From positions 248,001 to 312,000 of the forward strand of contig NZ_FTPP01000001.1 in the NCBI RefSeq assembly GCF_900156345.1: 64,000 bases of DNA, read 5' to 3'. The stretch is from Pontibacter indicus. Lineage in GTDB: Bacteria; Bacteroidota; Bacteroidia; Cytophagales; Hymenobacteraceae. The notes under the pieces are model-generated. The model saw only the letters and a program-made list of their open reading frames with translations, was not told where the DNA came from and ran no database searches. The position numbers were made by a program, and so were the translations under genes. This document shows, piece by piece, positions 19,100-27,967 of the stretch. How positions within the stretch are numbered: position 1 is the first letter of the stretch; each line of letters opens with the position of its first letter.

Positions 19100-20641
19100 T
19101 TACTTTATTAACATAAAGCCCGCGCCTTTGGTGTTAACTTCCTTATCCTCCCTTACCACAGCCCCATTCACCAAAACATACCTAAACCCACTAGCCTCCT
19201 GATGCGGATTCTCATAAGTAGCATTTTCCCTTACTTCTTCAGGCTTGAATAACAGCAAATCAGCCTTATACCCTTCCTTTACAAGGCCGCGGTTCAGAAG
19301 GCCAATCGTTTCGGCAGACAATCCTGTCATTTTATGAACAGCTTCCTCTAGAGTCAGTAGGCGCTTTTTTACGACATAAGTTTCCAGCACTTTGGCGAAC
19401 GTACCATAGCTTCTAGGGTGGCGCATCGAAGGGCTGCCGTCGCTGCAGACCATGACGTGCTTATCTTTCAAGAATGTTTCCTGTAGGGTTTCGTCCATGA
19501 TGAAATAAGCACCGTCGGCTCCGTAAGGACCAATATCTTCCATCAGGGCCAGTTCAAATGGCTTGTTTAGCTCCTTGGCCACCTGCCCAAGGGTTTTGCC
19601 TTTGTAGGGGCCAGAACCTATCAGTGTTGCTTCGGGGCCATTTCGTAGCGTGATCTTGTTGCGCAGGAAAGTCGCCAACTCCTGACGACGGGTCTTTAGC
19701 ACCTCCTGGTAATCATAGGGCTTCTTAGCCCAATCCGGGAACAGGATGGCGATCCCAGTATAACTGGCGGTATACGGGTAGAAATCAGCTGTTACTTCTA
19801 TACCTTGCTGACGGGCGGAGTCCAGGAGTTGCAGGATACGATTGGCGCGTGACTCGCCTTTGCCATACACTACTTTAATATGCGACACATGCACCGGACA
19901 GTATTTCCCTTGCTCTAGTAGCTCTCGAATCGAAGCTTCAACGTAAGCATCGTCTTCGTTGCGCATGTGGCTCATGATGATGCCTCCTTTTTCACCTACT
20001 ATTTTTGCCAGCCTGTTTAATTCTTCAGGACGAGCATAATAACCCGGATTGTATTCCAGGCCTGTAGTCAGACCGAAGCAGCCGGCATCAAGCGCATCGG
20101 TGAGGAGCTGTTCCATTTTGGCCATACCTTTATCAGAAGGGATGGAATCGTATGCTATACCTGACAACATTCGGAGCGTGTTGTGCCCGGCAAACATGGC
20201 TACATTTACGCCGAGCTCCTTGCTGCTCACTTCCTGCATCCAATCTTTTAAGTTTTCACGCTCCGGGCTAAAGCCGTCCTGGCCGAGGCAAATGGTAGTC
20301 ACACCCATTGAAAGGAAATTGGAAAAATCAGGTGTTTCGAGCGGGTCGCCGTGGGCATGGGTGTCAATAAAGCCCGGTGTCAGGTATAGGCCGGAGGCGT
20401 TGATGGTGCGGTTGGCAGCATAGGTATTGGTCGTATCAGTATCAATCAGCGCAATGGAGTCACCGTTAATCAGGACATGGGCAGGAAAAGCAGCCTTCCC
20501 TGTGCCGTCTACTAGCATGGCATTCCGGATCAGCAGCTCGTATTGAGTTTGATCGGAAGTAACTTGCTGGCAGGAGGTACACACAAGTAGAGCAATTAGA
20601 ATCCGGGTAAGAAGAGCGGCGCGACGATACAGTTTTTCCAT
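19100..20641 (-). CDS. N-acyl-D-amino-acid deacylase family amidohydrolase, lipoprotein
   Basis: About 513 residues from the ATG at 20641. The longer frame from TTG 20674 adds 11 residues before a signal sequence and is less likely. The N-terminus is a lipoprotein signal ending in LLVCTSC. The amidohydrolase core shows PGFIDTHAHGDP (metal-binding His pair), ICLGQDGFSP (Cys and Asp typical of D-aminoacylases), IMSHMRNED, HVSHIKV and CSDGSPSMRHPRSYGTF. It would remove the acyl group from N-acyl-D-amino acids or related compounds in the periplasm. The C-terminal part carries the composite small beta domain (GYKADLLLFKPEEV). It stands alone, transcribed away from the glycine-zipper gene. Confidence 0.9.
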   Translation of the reverse strand: MEKLYRRAALLTRILIALLVCTSCQQVTSDQTQYELLIRNAMLVDGTGKAAFPAHVLINGDSIALIDTDTTNTYAANRTINASGLYLTPGFIDTHAHGDPLETPDFSNFLSMGVTTICLGQDGFSPERENLKDWMQEVSSKELGVNVAMFAGHNTLRMLSGIAYDSIPSDKGMAKMEQLLTDALDAGCFGLTTGLEYNPGYYARPEELNRLAKIVGEKGGIIMSHMRNEDDAYVEASIRELLEQGKYCPVHVSHIKVVYGKGESRANRILQLLDSARQQGIEVTADFYPYTASYTGIAILFPDWAKKPYDYQEVLKTRRQELATFLRNKITLRNGPEATLIGSGPYKGKTLGQVAKELNKPFELALMEDIGPYGADGAYFIMDETLQETFLKDKHVMVCSDGSPSMRHPRSYGTFAKVLETYVVKKRLLTLEEAVHKMTGLSAETIGLLNRGLVKEGYKADLLLFKPEEVRENATYENPHQEASGFRYVLVNGAVVREDKEVNTKGAGFMLIK

Positions 20642-20943
20642 CTCTAAAGATAATTTATTCGCCCTAAAAAGCAATGCATACCTGGTTTAGCTTGCACTTT
20701 ATACCTGGTAAAAGCAGTTGTCAGATAATTTTTTTTTTACGCTTGAATAAAAATTTATTAACAAATGGTACATGGGTTTTATTCGTCTATAAATCAAATA
20801 GTTATATGATATTTCTGCTTTGCTTTCTTTACTTTTGGAGTATTGTTTTGGAGCCTAGATAGCTGACTTTTTATTGCACTGGCACGCAACTTGTAAATAC
20901 CCTGTCAACAGAGTTTAATGTTTCTAACAAAACTGAAAGAGTT
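20642..20943. promoter_or_regulatory. Divergent intergenic region with a possible -7 box
   Basis: Separates the minus-strand D-aminoacylase from the plus-strand glycine-zipper gene, so it should hold both promoters. TACTTTTG at 20830-20837 fits the Bacteroidota -7 consensus TAnnTTTG for the plus strand, but there is no TTG at the expected -33 distance. A 62-codon plus-strand frame here has unlikely composition and I do not call it a gene. One TATACCT word lies at about 20699. Confidence 0.35.
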
Positions 20944-21522
20944 ATGAAAAAGGTAAGCTATATCATGAGCCTGGCACTGATGGCATCAGTAGCTTTTGGC
21001 GGATCAGCAGAGGCGCAACAACAGAGAACTGGTTGGAGCCCACAGGCAAAAGGTGCCGTGATCGGTGCCGGTACAGGTGCCGCAGCTGGTGCCATTATAC
21101 ATAAGCGTAACCGTGTTGTAGGTGGTGTTGTAGGTGGTGTAGCCGGTGGCGCCGTAGGTTACGGGGTAGGCAAGGTGATCGATAATAAGCGGAAGCGCGA
21201 GGCGGAAGAGGCTCGTATAGCAGCTGCCGAGAGAGCGGCCGCAGCCCAACGCGTAGCAGCTGCAGAACGAGCAGCGGCTGCCAACAGAGCAACAGTAGCC
21301 AAAAATACACCGGCTCCTGCCAAAAAAGCTCCAGCTGCGCAGACAAGTCTGGTGGCGGCCACGCCTGCCGAGACAGCAGCAGCTAACTCTCTGGCTATGA
21401 TGTATGCTTCAGAGGAGGGACCAACTCCACAGATGGTATACGCCAACTTCCTGCCTAACCCGGATTATGGTGACCGCAGCAAGCCATACTCTACGTCTGA
21501 GGTTCGCAGAAAGAGTTGGTAA
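20944..21522 (+). CDS. Exported glycine-zipper protein
   Basis: 192 residues. A signal peptide of about 24 residues ends SAEAQQQ. The segment after it (about 35-80) is a glycine-zipper with GAVIGAGTGAAAGAIIHK and GGVVGGVAGGAVGYGVGK, the YMGG-like or Rick_17kDa type that can insert in or associate with membranes. Residues 85-125 are a Lys/Arg/Glu/Ala-rich helix with AAERAAAA-type repeats, probably coiled coil, then an Ala/Pro linker. Members of this class are envelope proteins of unknown precise role, often stress- or outer-membrane-related. Hairpin downstream. Confidence 0.75.
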   Translation: MKKVSYIMSLALMASVAFGGSAEAQQQRTGWSPQAKGAVIGAGTGAAAGAIIHKRNRVVGGVVGGVAGGAVGYGVGKVIDNKRKREAEEARIAAAERAAAAQRVAAAERAAAANRATVAKNTPAPAKKAPAAQTSLVAATPAETAAANSLAMMYASEEGPTPQMVYANFLPNPDYGDRSKPYSTSEVRRKSW

Positions 21523-21538
21523 CACATTTACCCTTTAT

Positions 21539-21565
21539 CTTCTCCTGGCCCGGCGCCGGGAGAAG
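21539..21565 (+). terminator. Hairpin after the glycine-zipper gene
   Basis: CTTCTCC (21539-21545) pairs with GGAGAAG (21559-21565), enclosing the GC-rich palindrome CCCGGCGCCGGG (21549-21560). There is no T-run, so a terminator role is only likely by position. An AGGTATA word overlaps its right edge. Confidence 0.4.
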
Positions 21566-21631
21566 GTATAAACCCTCCGACGCGGATTTCACGTATTGCG
21601 TCGAGGTTCACTCACTTAAATTCTAGAAATC

Positions 21632-22090
21632 ATGAAAAACATACTTTACACCTTCCTAGCCTTGTTCCTGTTGGCTTCCTGTGCGAAGTCGGAGGGCGAG
21701 TCAGTGGATGTACGCGGACTCAACCAGGAGTTTATCAGTGCCTGGAATGCGCGGGACTCTGACAAAGTGATCTCGATGATGGCCGAGGATGTGCAGTTTC
21801 TGCAAGGCGAGGTAATCTACAGAGGCAAATCCGAGGTATCGGACAAGTGGGTGCGCGAAACCATGGGCACCATTGCCGACCTTAAAACATACCCGGTAAG
21901 CTCCGGATCAGACACACAAATCGCCTACGAGGCCGGAACATTCTCAGTAGATGTGCTGCCGGCTAGTCCCGGCGAGCCACGCGGACTTGGCGAAGGCAAC
22001 TTTGTACTCCTTTGGAAAAAAGGGGAGGACGGTAACTGGAAACTGAGCTACGCGCAGTTGGAAGGTCACCCGGTTGTGGTCCGAAACTAA
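21632..22090 (+). CDS. SnoaL/DUF4440-like (NTF2-fold) lipoprotein
   Basis: 152 residues: a lipoprotein signal ending FLLASC, then one NTF2-like domain recognised by the NQEFISAWNARDSDKVISMMAEDVQFLQG-type start (split here: NQEFISAWNARDSD then KVISMMAEDV) and the closing FVLLWKKGEDGNWKLSY. This fold is a cone-shaped pocket used by many small binding proteins and isomerases. For DUF4440 lipoproteins no reaction is established. It is separated from the glycine-zipper gene by a hairpin and ends at a bidirectional terminator. Confidence 0.8.
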   Translation: MKNILYTFLALFLLASCAKSEGESVDVRGLNQEFISAWNARDSDKVISMMAEDVQFLQGEVIYRGKSEVSDKWVRETMGTIADLKTYPVSSGSDTQIAYEAGTFSVDVLPASPGEPRGLGEGNFVLLWKKGEDGNWKLSYAQLEGHPVVVRN

Positions 22091-22112
22091 AGCGGTAAAA
22101 ATCTTATAAACA

Positions 22113-22146
22113 AAAAGCGGCTGATCTCAACAGATCAGCCGCTTTT
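22113..22146. terminator. Bidirectional intrinsic terminator
   Basis: A perfect 15-bp stem: AAAAGCGGCTGATCT (22113-22127) with AGATCAGCCGCTTTT (22132-22146) and a 4-nt loop. A and T runs on both sides let it work for both converging genes. Confidence 0.9.
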
Positions 22147-22169
22147 ATTATGGATATACCTCAGCAAAC

Positions 22170-23402
22170 CTAGTGGAAGAACAGATAAGCCATGAAGATG
22201 GCGGCGATGATACCGGCCAGGTCAGCGATCAGGCCGCAGGTAAGGGCATAGCGGGTGCGCTTGATGCCCACCGAGCCAAAGTATACTGCCAGTATGTAAA
22301 AAGTCGTCTCGGTAGACCCCTGGAACACGGAAGCCATGCGGCCTACAAAAGAATCAACGCCGTACGTGGTCATGGCTTCTACCATCAAACCCCGGGCGCC
22401 GCTGCCACTCAACGGCTTCATAATGGCCACCGGAAGGGCTGGCGCAAAGTCGGTGTTCAACCCTGTCAGGGCGATCAGGTAGCCCATACCATCTACGAGC
22501 AGATCAAGGGCACCTGAGGTACGGAAGACGCCGATCGCTACCAGAATGGCAACCAGGTATGGAATGATCGTGATCGCAACTGAAAAACCCTCCTTCGCAC
22601 CCTCAATAAACGCCTCGTACACATTCACCTTCCGGATCAGGGCTAGCCCCACAAAAGAAATGATAATCGAGAAGAGGATAACATTACTTGCCACCTGCGA
22701 GATTACGCTTACCTGTTCCTGTGGAATGGTGTTGAAATAATAGATCAACCCCGCGATCAACAGCAGCAGGGTGCCGATATAGGCCATGATCACCGGTTGG
22801 AAAAGGTTGATGCGCTGGTAGAGCGCCACGGCAATGAGGCCCACTATCGTGGAGAAAAAGGTGGCCAGCAGAATCGGGATGAAGATATCGGAGGGATCGG
22901 CGGCACCCAGTTGTGCCCGGAACACCATGATGCTGATCGGGATAATGGTAAGACCAGACGTGTTGAGCACCAGGAACATGATCTGGGCGTTAGAAGCCCG
23001 GTCTTTGATTGGGTTGAGTTCCTGCATTTCCTTCATCGCCTTGAGCCCGAGCGGGGTAGCCGCGTTGTCGAGTCCCAGCATGTTGGCCGAGAAGTTCATC
23101 AGGATGGAGCCGAACACCGGGTGGTTTTTCGGAATTTCAGGAAAGAGGCGATTAAAGAACGGCCCCACCAGCCGGGAGAAAATGGCAATGATGCCACCCT
23201 GCTCACCTACTTTCATCAGGCCCAGCCACAGGGTCATCACGCCGGTCAAGCCAAGGGAAATCTCGAAGCCGAGCTTGGCGTTGTCGAAAGTGCTGGCCAC
23301 GAGTTTTTGAAATATCTCCACATCGCGGAACACGATGAGCTGGAACAAAGCAATAGCAAAGGCGATCAGAAAAAAGGCCGCCCACAGATAGTTTAATACC
23401 AT
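22170..23402 (-). CDS. SpmA/SpmB-like nucleoside-recognition-domain membrane protein
   Basis: About 410 residues from the ATG at 23402. The frame extends 38 codons upstream, but that extension is polar and unlike the family. Ten or so hydrophobic segments; two Gate/nucleoside-recognition domains, the first with NMLGLDNAATPLGLKAM (SpmA-like) and the second with GVDSFVGRMASVFQGSTETTFY split as FVGRMASVFQ and GSTETTFYILAVYFGSVG (SpmB-like). In Bacillus the two halves are separate spore-maturation proteins; here they form one fused chain as in other Bacteroidota. The substrate is unknown. It lies 92 bp downstream of the M14 peptidase gene on the same strand. Confidence 0.85.
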   Translation of the reverse strand: MVLNYLWAAFFLIAFAIALFQLIVFRDVEIFQKLVASTFDNAKLGFEISLGLTGVMTLWLGLMKVGEQGGIIAIFSRLVGPFFNRLFPEIPKNHPVFGSILMNFSANMLGLDNAATPLGLKAMKEMQELNPIKDRASNAQIMFLVLNTSGLTIIPISIMVFRAQLGAADPSDIFIPILLATFFSTIVGLIAVALYQRINLFQPVIMAYIGTLLLLIAGLIYYFNTIPQEQVSVISQVASNVILFSIIISFVGLALIRKVNVYEAFIEGAKEGFSVAITIIPYLVAILVAIGVFRTSGALDLLVDGMGYLIALTGLNTDFAPALPVAIMKPLSGSGARGLMVEAMTTYGVDSFVGRMASVFQGSTETTFYILAVYFGSVGIKRTRYALTCGLIADLAGIIAAIFMAYLFFH

Positions 23403-23494
23403 GAAGCAAAAGGTTGGTCTGGAATCAGTCTGTAAGTTACAAACTGATTCCAAAAAGGGTAGGGTTTGGCTGACAAATTTATCGGAGTCTGGAC

Positions 23495-24943
23495 TTAGTG
23501 CTGCAGGCCATGGCAAAGCGCCGGTCGCTCTCCCTGCAGGTTGTAGAGGAAACCGTTCAGGATGGCATACCTTGCCTGGCCACTAGCATCCTTCAGTATG
23601 AAGTTGGCGGGTTCGTCGAGCGCCAGTTGGTGGTTAACAGCATCTGTTATACCTGTCACGTTTAGCGGAAGCGAGGTGGGGTCGGGCAAGACGCCGGGCA
23701 GATGGCGCACCCGCACGGTGCTAAAGCCTTGCCGGAGCAATTCGGCCCCCAGCTCAACTGTCAGCTCATCCAGGCTTTCGATGGGCTGTTCGTATACCTG
23801 GCCGGGCGCCAGCGTAAGACCGGTGGCATCCAGCTCCTCATACCCATGAAACACGCTCATGTCTCCGATCTCTTCCACGGCGCTGCTATGGTAGAAGCCG
23901 AGGTGGTTGGGAGCATCCACTTCGAGTCGGTTAATACCAATGTCCAGCATGGTGTCGCGGTTGTTTTCGGTATAGCGGACGTGGCGTAGCAACAGGTCAT
24001 AAAGGTGGCGTTGGTTCTCAGGTATACGGTCATAGCTCGCCAGCTCAAAAGCCTTGTAGCCTTCCTCCGCGATCAGGTATAGCCCTGAGAGGATGGCCGT
24101 GAAATTCAGCTGGCGGATGTGTTGCTTCTCCGGATCGCCATGCTGCCCGCCCGATTCCACCAAAATCACGCTAGTGCCCCATTTCTGGATGTTGTCGCCA
24201 AAGGCCCGGGGCTCGTGCTCGTCGTTGAACTTGGCCACCTGACCAGGTATAAACTGCTGTAGCACATGGTCCATACCGGCAATGGTGAGCATAGCCCTTT
24301 CACGCACTGTGTTGATGTTGCGTGCGTAGTCGTAGGCCGGGGCCAGAAAAGAGATCGTAGCCGGGCAGGAGGTATAGCCGGCGGTATAGTAACGACTCTG
24401 GTCGTGCAGGTTAAAGCCAAAGGCGGGCTCCAGTTCGTCGCGTAGCTTTTTCAGCAACACCGACTCCGGACTCTGCAAACGCAGGGCATCGCGGTTCATG
24501 TCTATACCTAGCGCATTGCGGCGGTTGTACAGCTCAGCACCGTCGGGGTTGAGCATCGGGACGATGTAAAGGGTCAGGTGCTGGAGAATGTGCTGGCGTA
24601 CTGGATCCAGTTCGTCCGTCTGGCTGAGAAAGTGCAGCAGGTCGAAGAGGGCCATCGTAGCGGTGGGCTCGTCGCCATGCATCTGCGACCAGAGCAGCAC
24701 GTTGGTTTTGCCGGTTCCGGCTTTGATCAGGTAGATCGAGCGGCCCTGCACCGAGTGACCGGCCACCTGCACATCGAATACAGCCTGCTCCTGCAACTGC
24801 TCGATCAATGGCACTATGTCGCGGTGGCGGAAGCGACGGTGACGTAAGGCAGGCTCTTTATACCGGTGGTGGCTCTCGTAAAGCTGGCGGCCCAGTTCCT
24901 TTAAGGCCGCTGGTATGTTTTGGTTTGAAGGTGTCGTATTCAT
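23495..24943 (-). CDS. M14 family zinc carboxypeptidase
   Basis: 482 residues from ATG 24943 (the frame also opens 8 codons earlier with TTG). Zinc ligands are in SQMHGDEPTATMAL (His and Glu) and NLHDQSRYYT (third His). The region between has PMLNPDGAELYNRRNALGID and DMNRD, typical of M14 carboxypeptidases, and the general-base Glu is in SVILVESGGQ. No clear signal peptide, so it may be cytoplasmic, perhaps acting on imported or cell-wall-derived peptides. The C-terminal 150 residues are not recognised. It may share a transcript with the downstream SpmA/B-like gene. Confidence 0.87.
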   Translation of the reverse strand: MNTTPSNQNIPAALKELGRQLYESHHRYKEPALRHRRFRHRDIVPLIEQLQEQAVFDVQVAGHSVQGRSIYLIKAGTGKTNVLLWSQMHGDEPTATMALFDLLHFLSQTDELDPVRQHILQHLTLYIVPMLNPDGAELYNRRNALGIDMNRDALRLQSPESVLLKKLRDELEPAFGFNLHDQSRYYTAGYTSCPATISFLAPAYDYARNINTVRERAMLTIAGMDHVLQQFIPGQVAKFNDEHEPRAFGDNIQKWGTSVILVESGGQHGDPEKQHIRQLNFTAILSGLYLIAEEGYKAFELASYDRIPENQRHLYDLLLRHVRYTENNRDTMLDIGINRLEVDAPNHLGFYHSSAVEEIGDMSVFHGYEELDATGLTLAPGQVYEQPIESLDELTVELGAELLRQGFSTVRVRHLPGVLPDPTSLPLNVTGITDAVNHQLALDEPANFILKDASGQARYAILNGFLYNLQGERPALCHGLQH

Positions 24944-24968
24944 TGTTCCGTTATGAAAGGCTCTCAAA

Positions 24969-25013
24969 AAAAGCGCCTCCCGCTCCAGGGCTATACCTGA
25001 AAGGGGAGGCGCT
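24969..25013 (-). terminator. Intrinsic terminator with sequence word in loop
   Basis: AGCGCCTCCC (24972-24981) pairs with GGGAGGCGCT (25004-25013); on the minus strand a T-run follows, so it ends transcription of the upstream 4-TM membrane gene. The 22-nt loop contains a TATACCT word (about 24991). A further copy lies just outside the stem near 25025. Confidence 0.8.
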
Positions 25014-25041
25014 GCCCGGTGGGGCTATACCTGATATTGGC

Positions 25042-25476
25042 TTAGTTGCCTGGCCATGCAGCCCACGGAATACGTGCCAACACCAGAATCAGGGCGATGG
25101 TGTAGAAGATGGCGATGCTGCTGAAACGCTTCTTATCGTCCTGCAGACGCTTGGAGCGGGCGTATCCCACTGTTATCAGCACCACGGCGATGATCATGGT
25201 TAGCGGGTGCTCCAGCACATAAAGACGTGAATTAGAGTCTTTCATGAATCCTTCAGTGGCCATGTTGATGCCCAATGGCGAAACAAAATAAAGAATCACG
25301 CCGATCACCCACTGCAAGTGTGCAGGAATCAGGCCCAACAGACCTCTTTTTCTGTCTTTGTCCGTGAATGGCTTGTTGCCGGACATGCCCATAAAGGCAA
25401 AAATGATGCTGACGATAAGGCCTAACAGCACGAGGTAGGCCATAAATGAGTGAAGATGTTGTAATCCAGTATACAT
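25042..25476 (-). CDS. Four-helix membrane protein, cytochrome b-like annotation in relatives
   Basis: 144 residues from the ATG at 25476 (a TTG 17 codons upstream is less likely). Four hydrophobic helices, with conserved-looking histidines in LQHLHSFMAY, PAHLQWVIG and LEHPLTM that could bind haem. Similar short Bacteroidota proteins are annotated as cytochrome B, but I see no CXXCH or standard b-type spacing, so haem binding is only possible. It lies alone between two terminators. Inner membrane. Confidence 0.6.
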   Translation of the reverse strand: MYTGLQHLHSFMAYLVLLGLIVSIIFAFMGMSGNKPFTDKDRKRGLLGLIPAHLQWVIGVILYFVSPLGINMATEGFMKDSNSRLYVLEHPLTMIIAVVLITVGYARSKRLQDDKKRFSSIAIFYTIALILVLARIPWAAWPGN

Positions 25477-25569
25477 TTCAGAGAGTAGATTTAGTGTCGG
25501 CGGTAAATATAGGAATTTTATAATCAAATCAGCTGTCCGACGGCTATTTTAGCAGATAGCAGGCCGGGC

Positions 25570-25609
25570 AAAACAAAGCCCCGCACATAAAGGTATGAAC
25601 GGGGCTTTG
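25570..25609 (-). terminator. Intrinsic terminator after exported methyltransferase
   Basis: CAAAGCCCCG (25574-25583) pairs with CGGGGCTTTG (25600-25609). On the minus strand TTTT follows. The 16-nt loop holds AAAGGTATG, a one-base variant of the dispersed AGGTATA word. Confidence 0.85.
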
Positions 25610-25627
25610 CTACAGGTATAGCTGGGC

Positions 25628-26194
25628 TTATTTGCCTTTACCGGCTTTCTTGTTATCCGGAACGGTCCACAGATAGATGGTAGAACCGTCGATCACCTGG
25701 GTTTCTTCCGGCTCCCAGTCGCCCATGTCAAAAGCGTGGGACACGATGCGGGTGCCTGGCTTCAATTGCTCGAGCAGCACCGGGCGAAGCTTCATGTTCA
25801 CGTTTGGCAGCAGGTATAGCGTCACCACAGAAGCCGGTTTGTAGTCTACCTTAAACAGGTCCTGCTCCACAAATTTCACCTTGTTCGTCACGCCGGCTTC
25901 CTTTGCGTTTTCGTTCGCTTCTTTAATGCGCTCCGGGTTTATGTCGAAGCCAGTGCCGGTGGCGCCGTGTTCCTTGGCAGCCGTAATCACGATACGCCCG
26001 TCGCCGCAGCCCAGGTCATATACCACATCGCCCTCCTGCACATTGGCCAGTTTCAGCATGGCGTCCACCACCTTCTGCGGAGTAGGCACATAGGGCACGT
26101 CCAGCTTGGGAGCGGTAGCCGTAGTTTGGGCGAATGCCGCCGCGGCAAATAGGGTCAGCACGAGTGTGCAAAGCGAATGTCTGATTGCTCTCAT
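25628..26194 (-). CDS. SAM-dependent methyltransferase with signal peptide
   Basis: 188 residues. The first 22 are a clear signal peptide (charged start, hydrophobic core, AAAAFAQ cleavage). The rest is a compact class I methyltransferase: motif I VVYDLGCGDGRIVI near 60-73, GTGFDINPERIKEA and VKFVEQDLF. A C-terminal tail is Lys-rich. Export of an S-adenosylmethionine-dependent enzyme is odd because the cofactor is made in the cytoplasm. The protein may be membrane-tethered, use the fold for something else, or find SAM in the periplasm. Substrate unknown. Confidence 0.82.
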   Translation of the reverse strand: MRAIRHSLCTLVLTLFAAAAFAQTTATAPKLDVPYVPTPQKVVDAMLKLANVQEGDVVYDLGCGDGRIVITAAKEHGATGTGFDINPERIKEANENAKEAGVTNKVKFVEQDLFKVDYKPASVVTLYLLPNVNMKLRPVLLEQLKPGTRIVSHAFDMGDWEPEETQVIDGSTIYLWTVPDNKKAGKGK

Positions 26195-26373
26195 CTTGTT
26201 TTCATTAAGTTAGTGATCCATTTAAGAATAAAATCAGGTATAAGGTGAGCGTATTTCTGGGAGATGGCGCTTTTGATCACGCACAGGCTGTATTTACGTA
26301 CCCTTGCGGTTAGTAGTTCTTTGTTATGGCATTTAATCTATATTTTAATAGGATTCATCTGGGTGAATCTGCT

Positions 26374-27789
26374 CTATGCGGTCTGTTCCTTCTGTTTCTG
26401 CATTCGCGGAATGGCCAGCAGCACCAGCACCCCCACAACCAAAACGCCTATACCTACCAAAGCCCCCAGACCAGTGTACATCAGACTGGAGTAGAATAGA
26501 TAAGCGCTCGTAAAGCAGAAGATGAGCGGAGTAAGCGGGTATAGCGGCACCCTGAATGGCCTTGGTTTATTAGGCTCTTTGCGGCGCAGCACGAACAGTG
26601 CTATACCTACCAGCAACAAAAAGAACCAGAAAACCGGAGCCGTATACTCCACCATGGTCTCGAAACCGTTGCGGGTAAAAAGAGCCAGCCCAACCAGTGC
26701 CAATGACACAATCCCCTGCACGATATAGGCATTTACAGGTGCAGATGCTTTGGTGTTCCACTGCCCCAGGTAACTGAAAACCGGGAAGTCACGGCCAAGC
26801 GCGTAGTTGGTGCGGGCGCCGGTCAGGATGGTGGCATTGGCCGAGGTGAGGGCAGCCAGCACCACAATAATACCGATCAGCACCATGCCTGCGTCACCGA
26901 TGGCCACCTGCGCCAGGTCAGCGGCAATTGCGTTGGATGAGGCCATGCCTTCCATCCCCAGCACGTGCAGGTAGGCCAGGTTGATGAGCAAGTAGATCAG
27001 CGTGATGATGGCGATGCTGGCGATCAGGGCGGTGGCCATTCCGCGGCGTCCGGTCTTAAGCTCTGCTGAGATATAGGCCGCCTCGTTCCAGCCGCCAAAG
27101 GTGAGCAGCACAAAGACCATGGCCAGCCCCATTGCCGTACCGTTTCCAGTTGCGGCATTGCTCGCTGCTGCTGCCGTTTCGGTTGGTGTGAAAAGAAAAG
27201 CTGCGACCAGCACAATCCCGATGCCCAACACCTCGAGCAGGAGCAGAAAACGTTGGGCGCCTGCCCCGAGGCTGACTCCCACAATGTTGATGGCCGTGAG
27301 CACCACCACAACCAGCGCGGCATACAGCACCGAAGAAAACTCCCCGAAACTGTAAATCTGTGCCATATAATCGCCGATGATGAAGGAGAGCAATGCAATG
27401 GAGCCGGTTTGGATGACACTCATGCGGGCCCAGGCAAACAAAAAAGCCAGTCGCTTTCCAAAAGCCCTCGTTAGGAAATGGTAGTCGCCCCCGGCATGCG
27501 GAAAGGTGGTGGTAAGCTCGGCGTAGCAAAGCGCCCCGATAAGCGAAACCAGACCGCCCAGCAGCCAGGTGCTCAGGAACATGGTGCCACTCTCGACATT
27601 GGCCGCCACCAGCGAGGGTGTCCTAAATATGCCGGCCCCTACCACAATGCCCACGATCACGGCAATGGCGTCGATCATACTGAGGGCGGGTCTGGGCTCG
27701 GCTTTGGGTTTTTCTTCGGTGAGGGTCGTGGACGGTGTGCTGGCCAGCGTTGCGTCTGAGGTAGGGTACTCTTCGTTCAGGTTGGACAT
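26374..27789 (-). CDS. APC-family amino acid permease
   Basis: 471 residues with 12 hydrophobic helices. The first helix carries the APC signature GIVVGAGIFRTPSLVA (unwound helix 1), and helices 2-3 show TTFPHAGGDYHFLTRAFG, typical of amino-acid/polyamine antiporters (LAT/AAT type). Inner-membrane importer or exchanger of amino acids; substrate unknown. It is divergent from the HtrA gene across 178 bp. Downstream there are about 180 bp without a gene before the exported methyltransferase. Its tail (KQKEQTA) is ordinary. Confidence 0.92.
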   Translation of the reverse strand: MSNLNEEYPTSDATLASTPSTTLTEEKPKAEPRPALSMIDAIAVIVGIVVGAGIFRTPSLVAANVESGTMFLSTWLLGGLVSLIGALCYAELTTTFPHAGGDYHFLTRAFGKRLAFLFAWARMSVIQTGSIALLSFIIGDYMAQIYSFGEFSSVLYAALVVVVLTAINIVGVSLGAGAQRFLLLLEVLGIGIVLVAAFLFTPTETAAAASNAATGNGTAMGLAMVFVLLTFGGWNEAAYISAELKTGRRGMATALIASIAIITLIYLLINLAYLHVLGMEGMASSNAIAADLAQVAIGDAGMVLIGIIVVLAALTSANATILTGARTNYALGRDFPVFSYLGQWNTKASAPVNAYIVQGIVSLALVGLALFTRNGFETMVEYTAPVFWFFLLLVGIALFVLRRKEPNKPRPFRVPLYPLTPLIFCFTSAYLFYSSLMYTGLGALVGIGVLVVGVLVLLAIPRMQKQKEQTA

Positions 27790-27967
27790 AGTTTTACGGC
27801 TAGGTATGGGCTTCTTTCTCTCTGACCCAACTGTTTACGGACAGCATCGTCATTAAAGTTATAAACAGTGTGCTTTTTTAAAGAGTACATCGTATGAAGG
27901 GCGGATGCCGGGTCCAATTCAGGTATAGCCCTGGTCACCAATTCATTCAGCTACTTAATCAGACATT
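27790..27967. promoter_or_regulatory. Divergent promoter region, permease/HtrA
   Basis: Short spacer between two divergently transcribed genes, so both promoters should be here. A candidate minus-strand box reads TAACTTTA, one base from TAnnTTTG. An AGGTATAG word lies near 27923. No operator recognised. Confidence 0.35.

Noticed and set aside
20674..20862. A 62-codon plus-strand frame in the divergent gap
   Set aside because: Hydrophobic and aromatic by AT composition, overlaps the promoter region and has no support from family or context.
22797..23396. A 199-codon plus-strand frame opposite the SpmA/B-like gene
   Set aside because: Antisense shadow: Glu/His/Gly-rich, no recognisable domain, fully inside a well-supported membrane-protein gene on minus.
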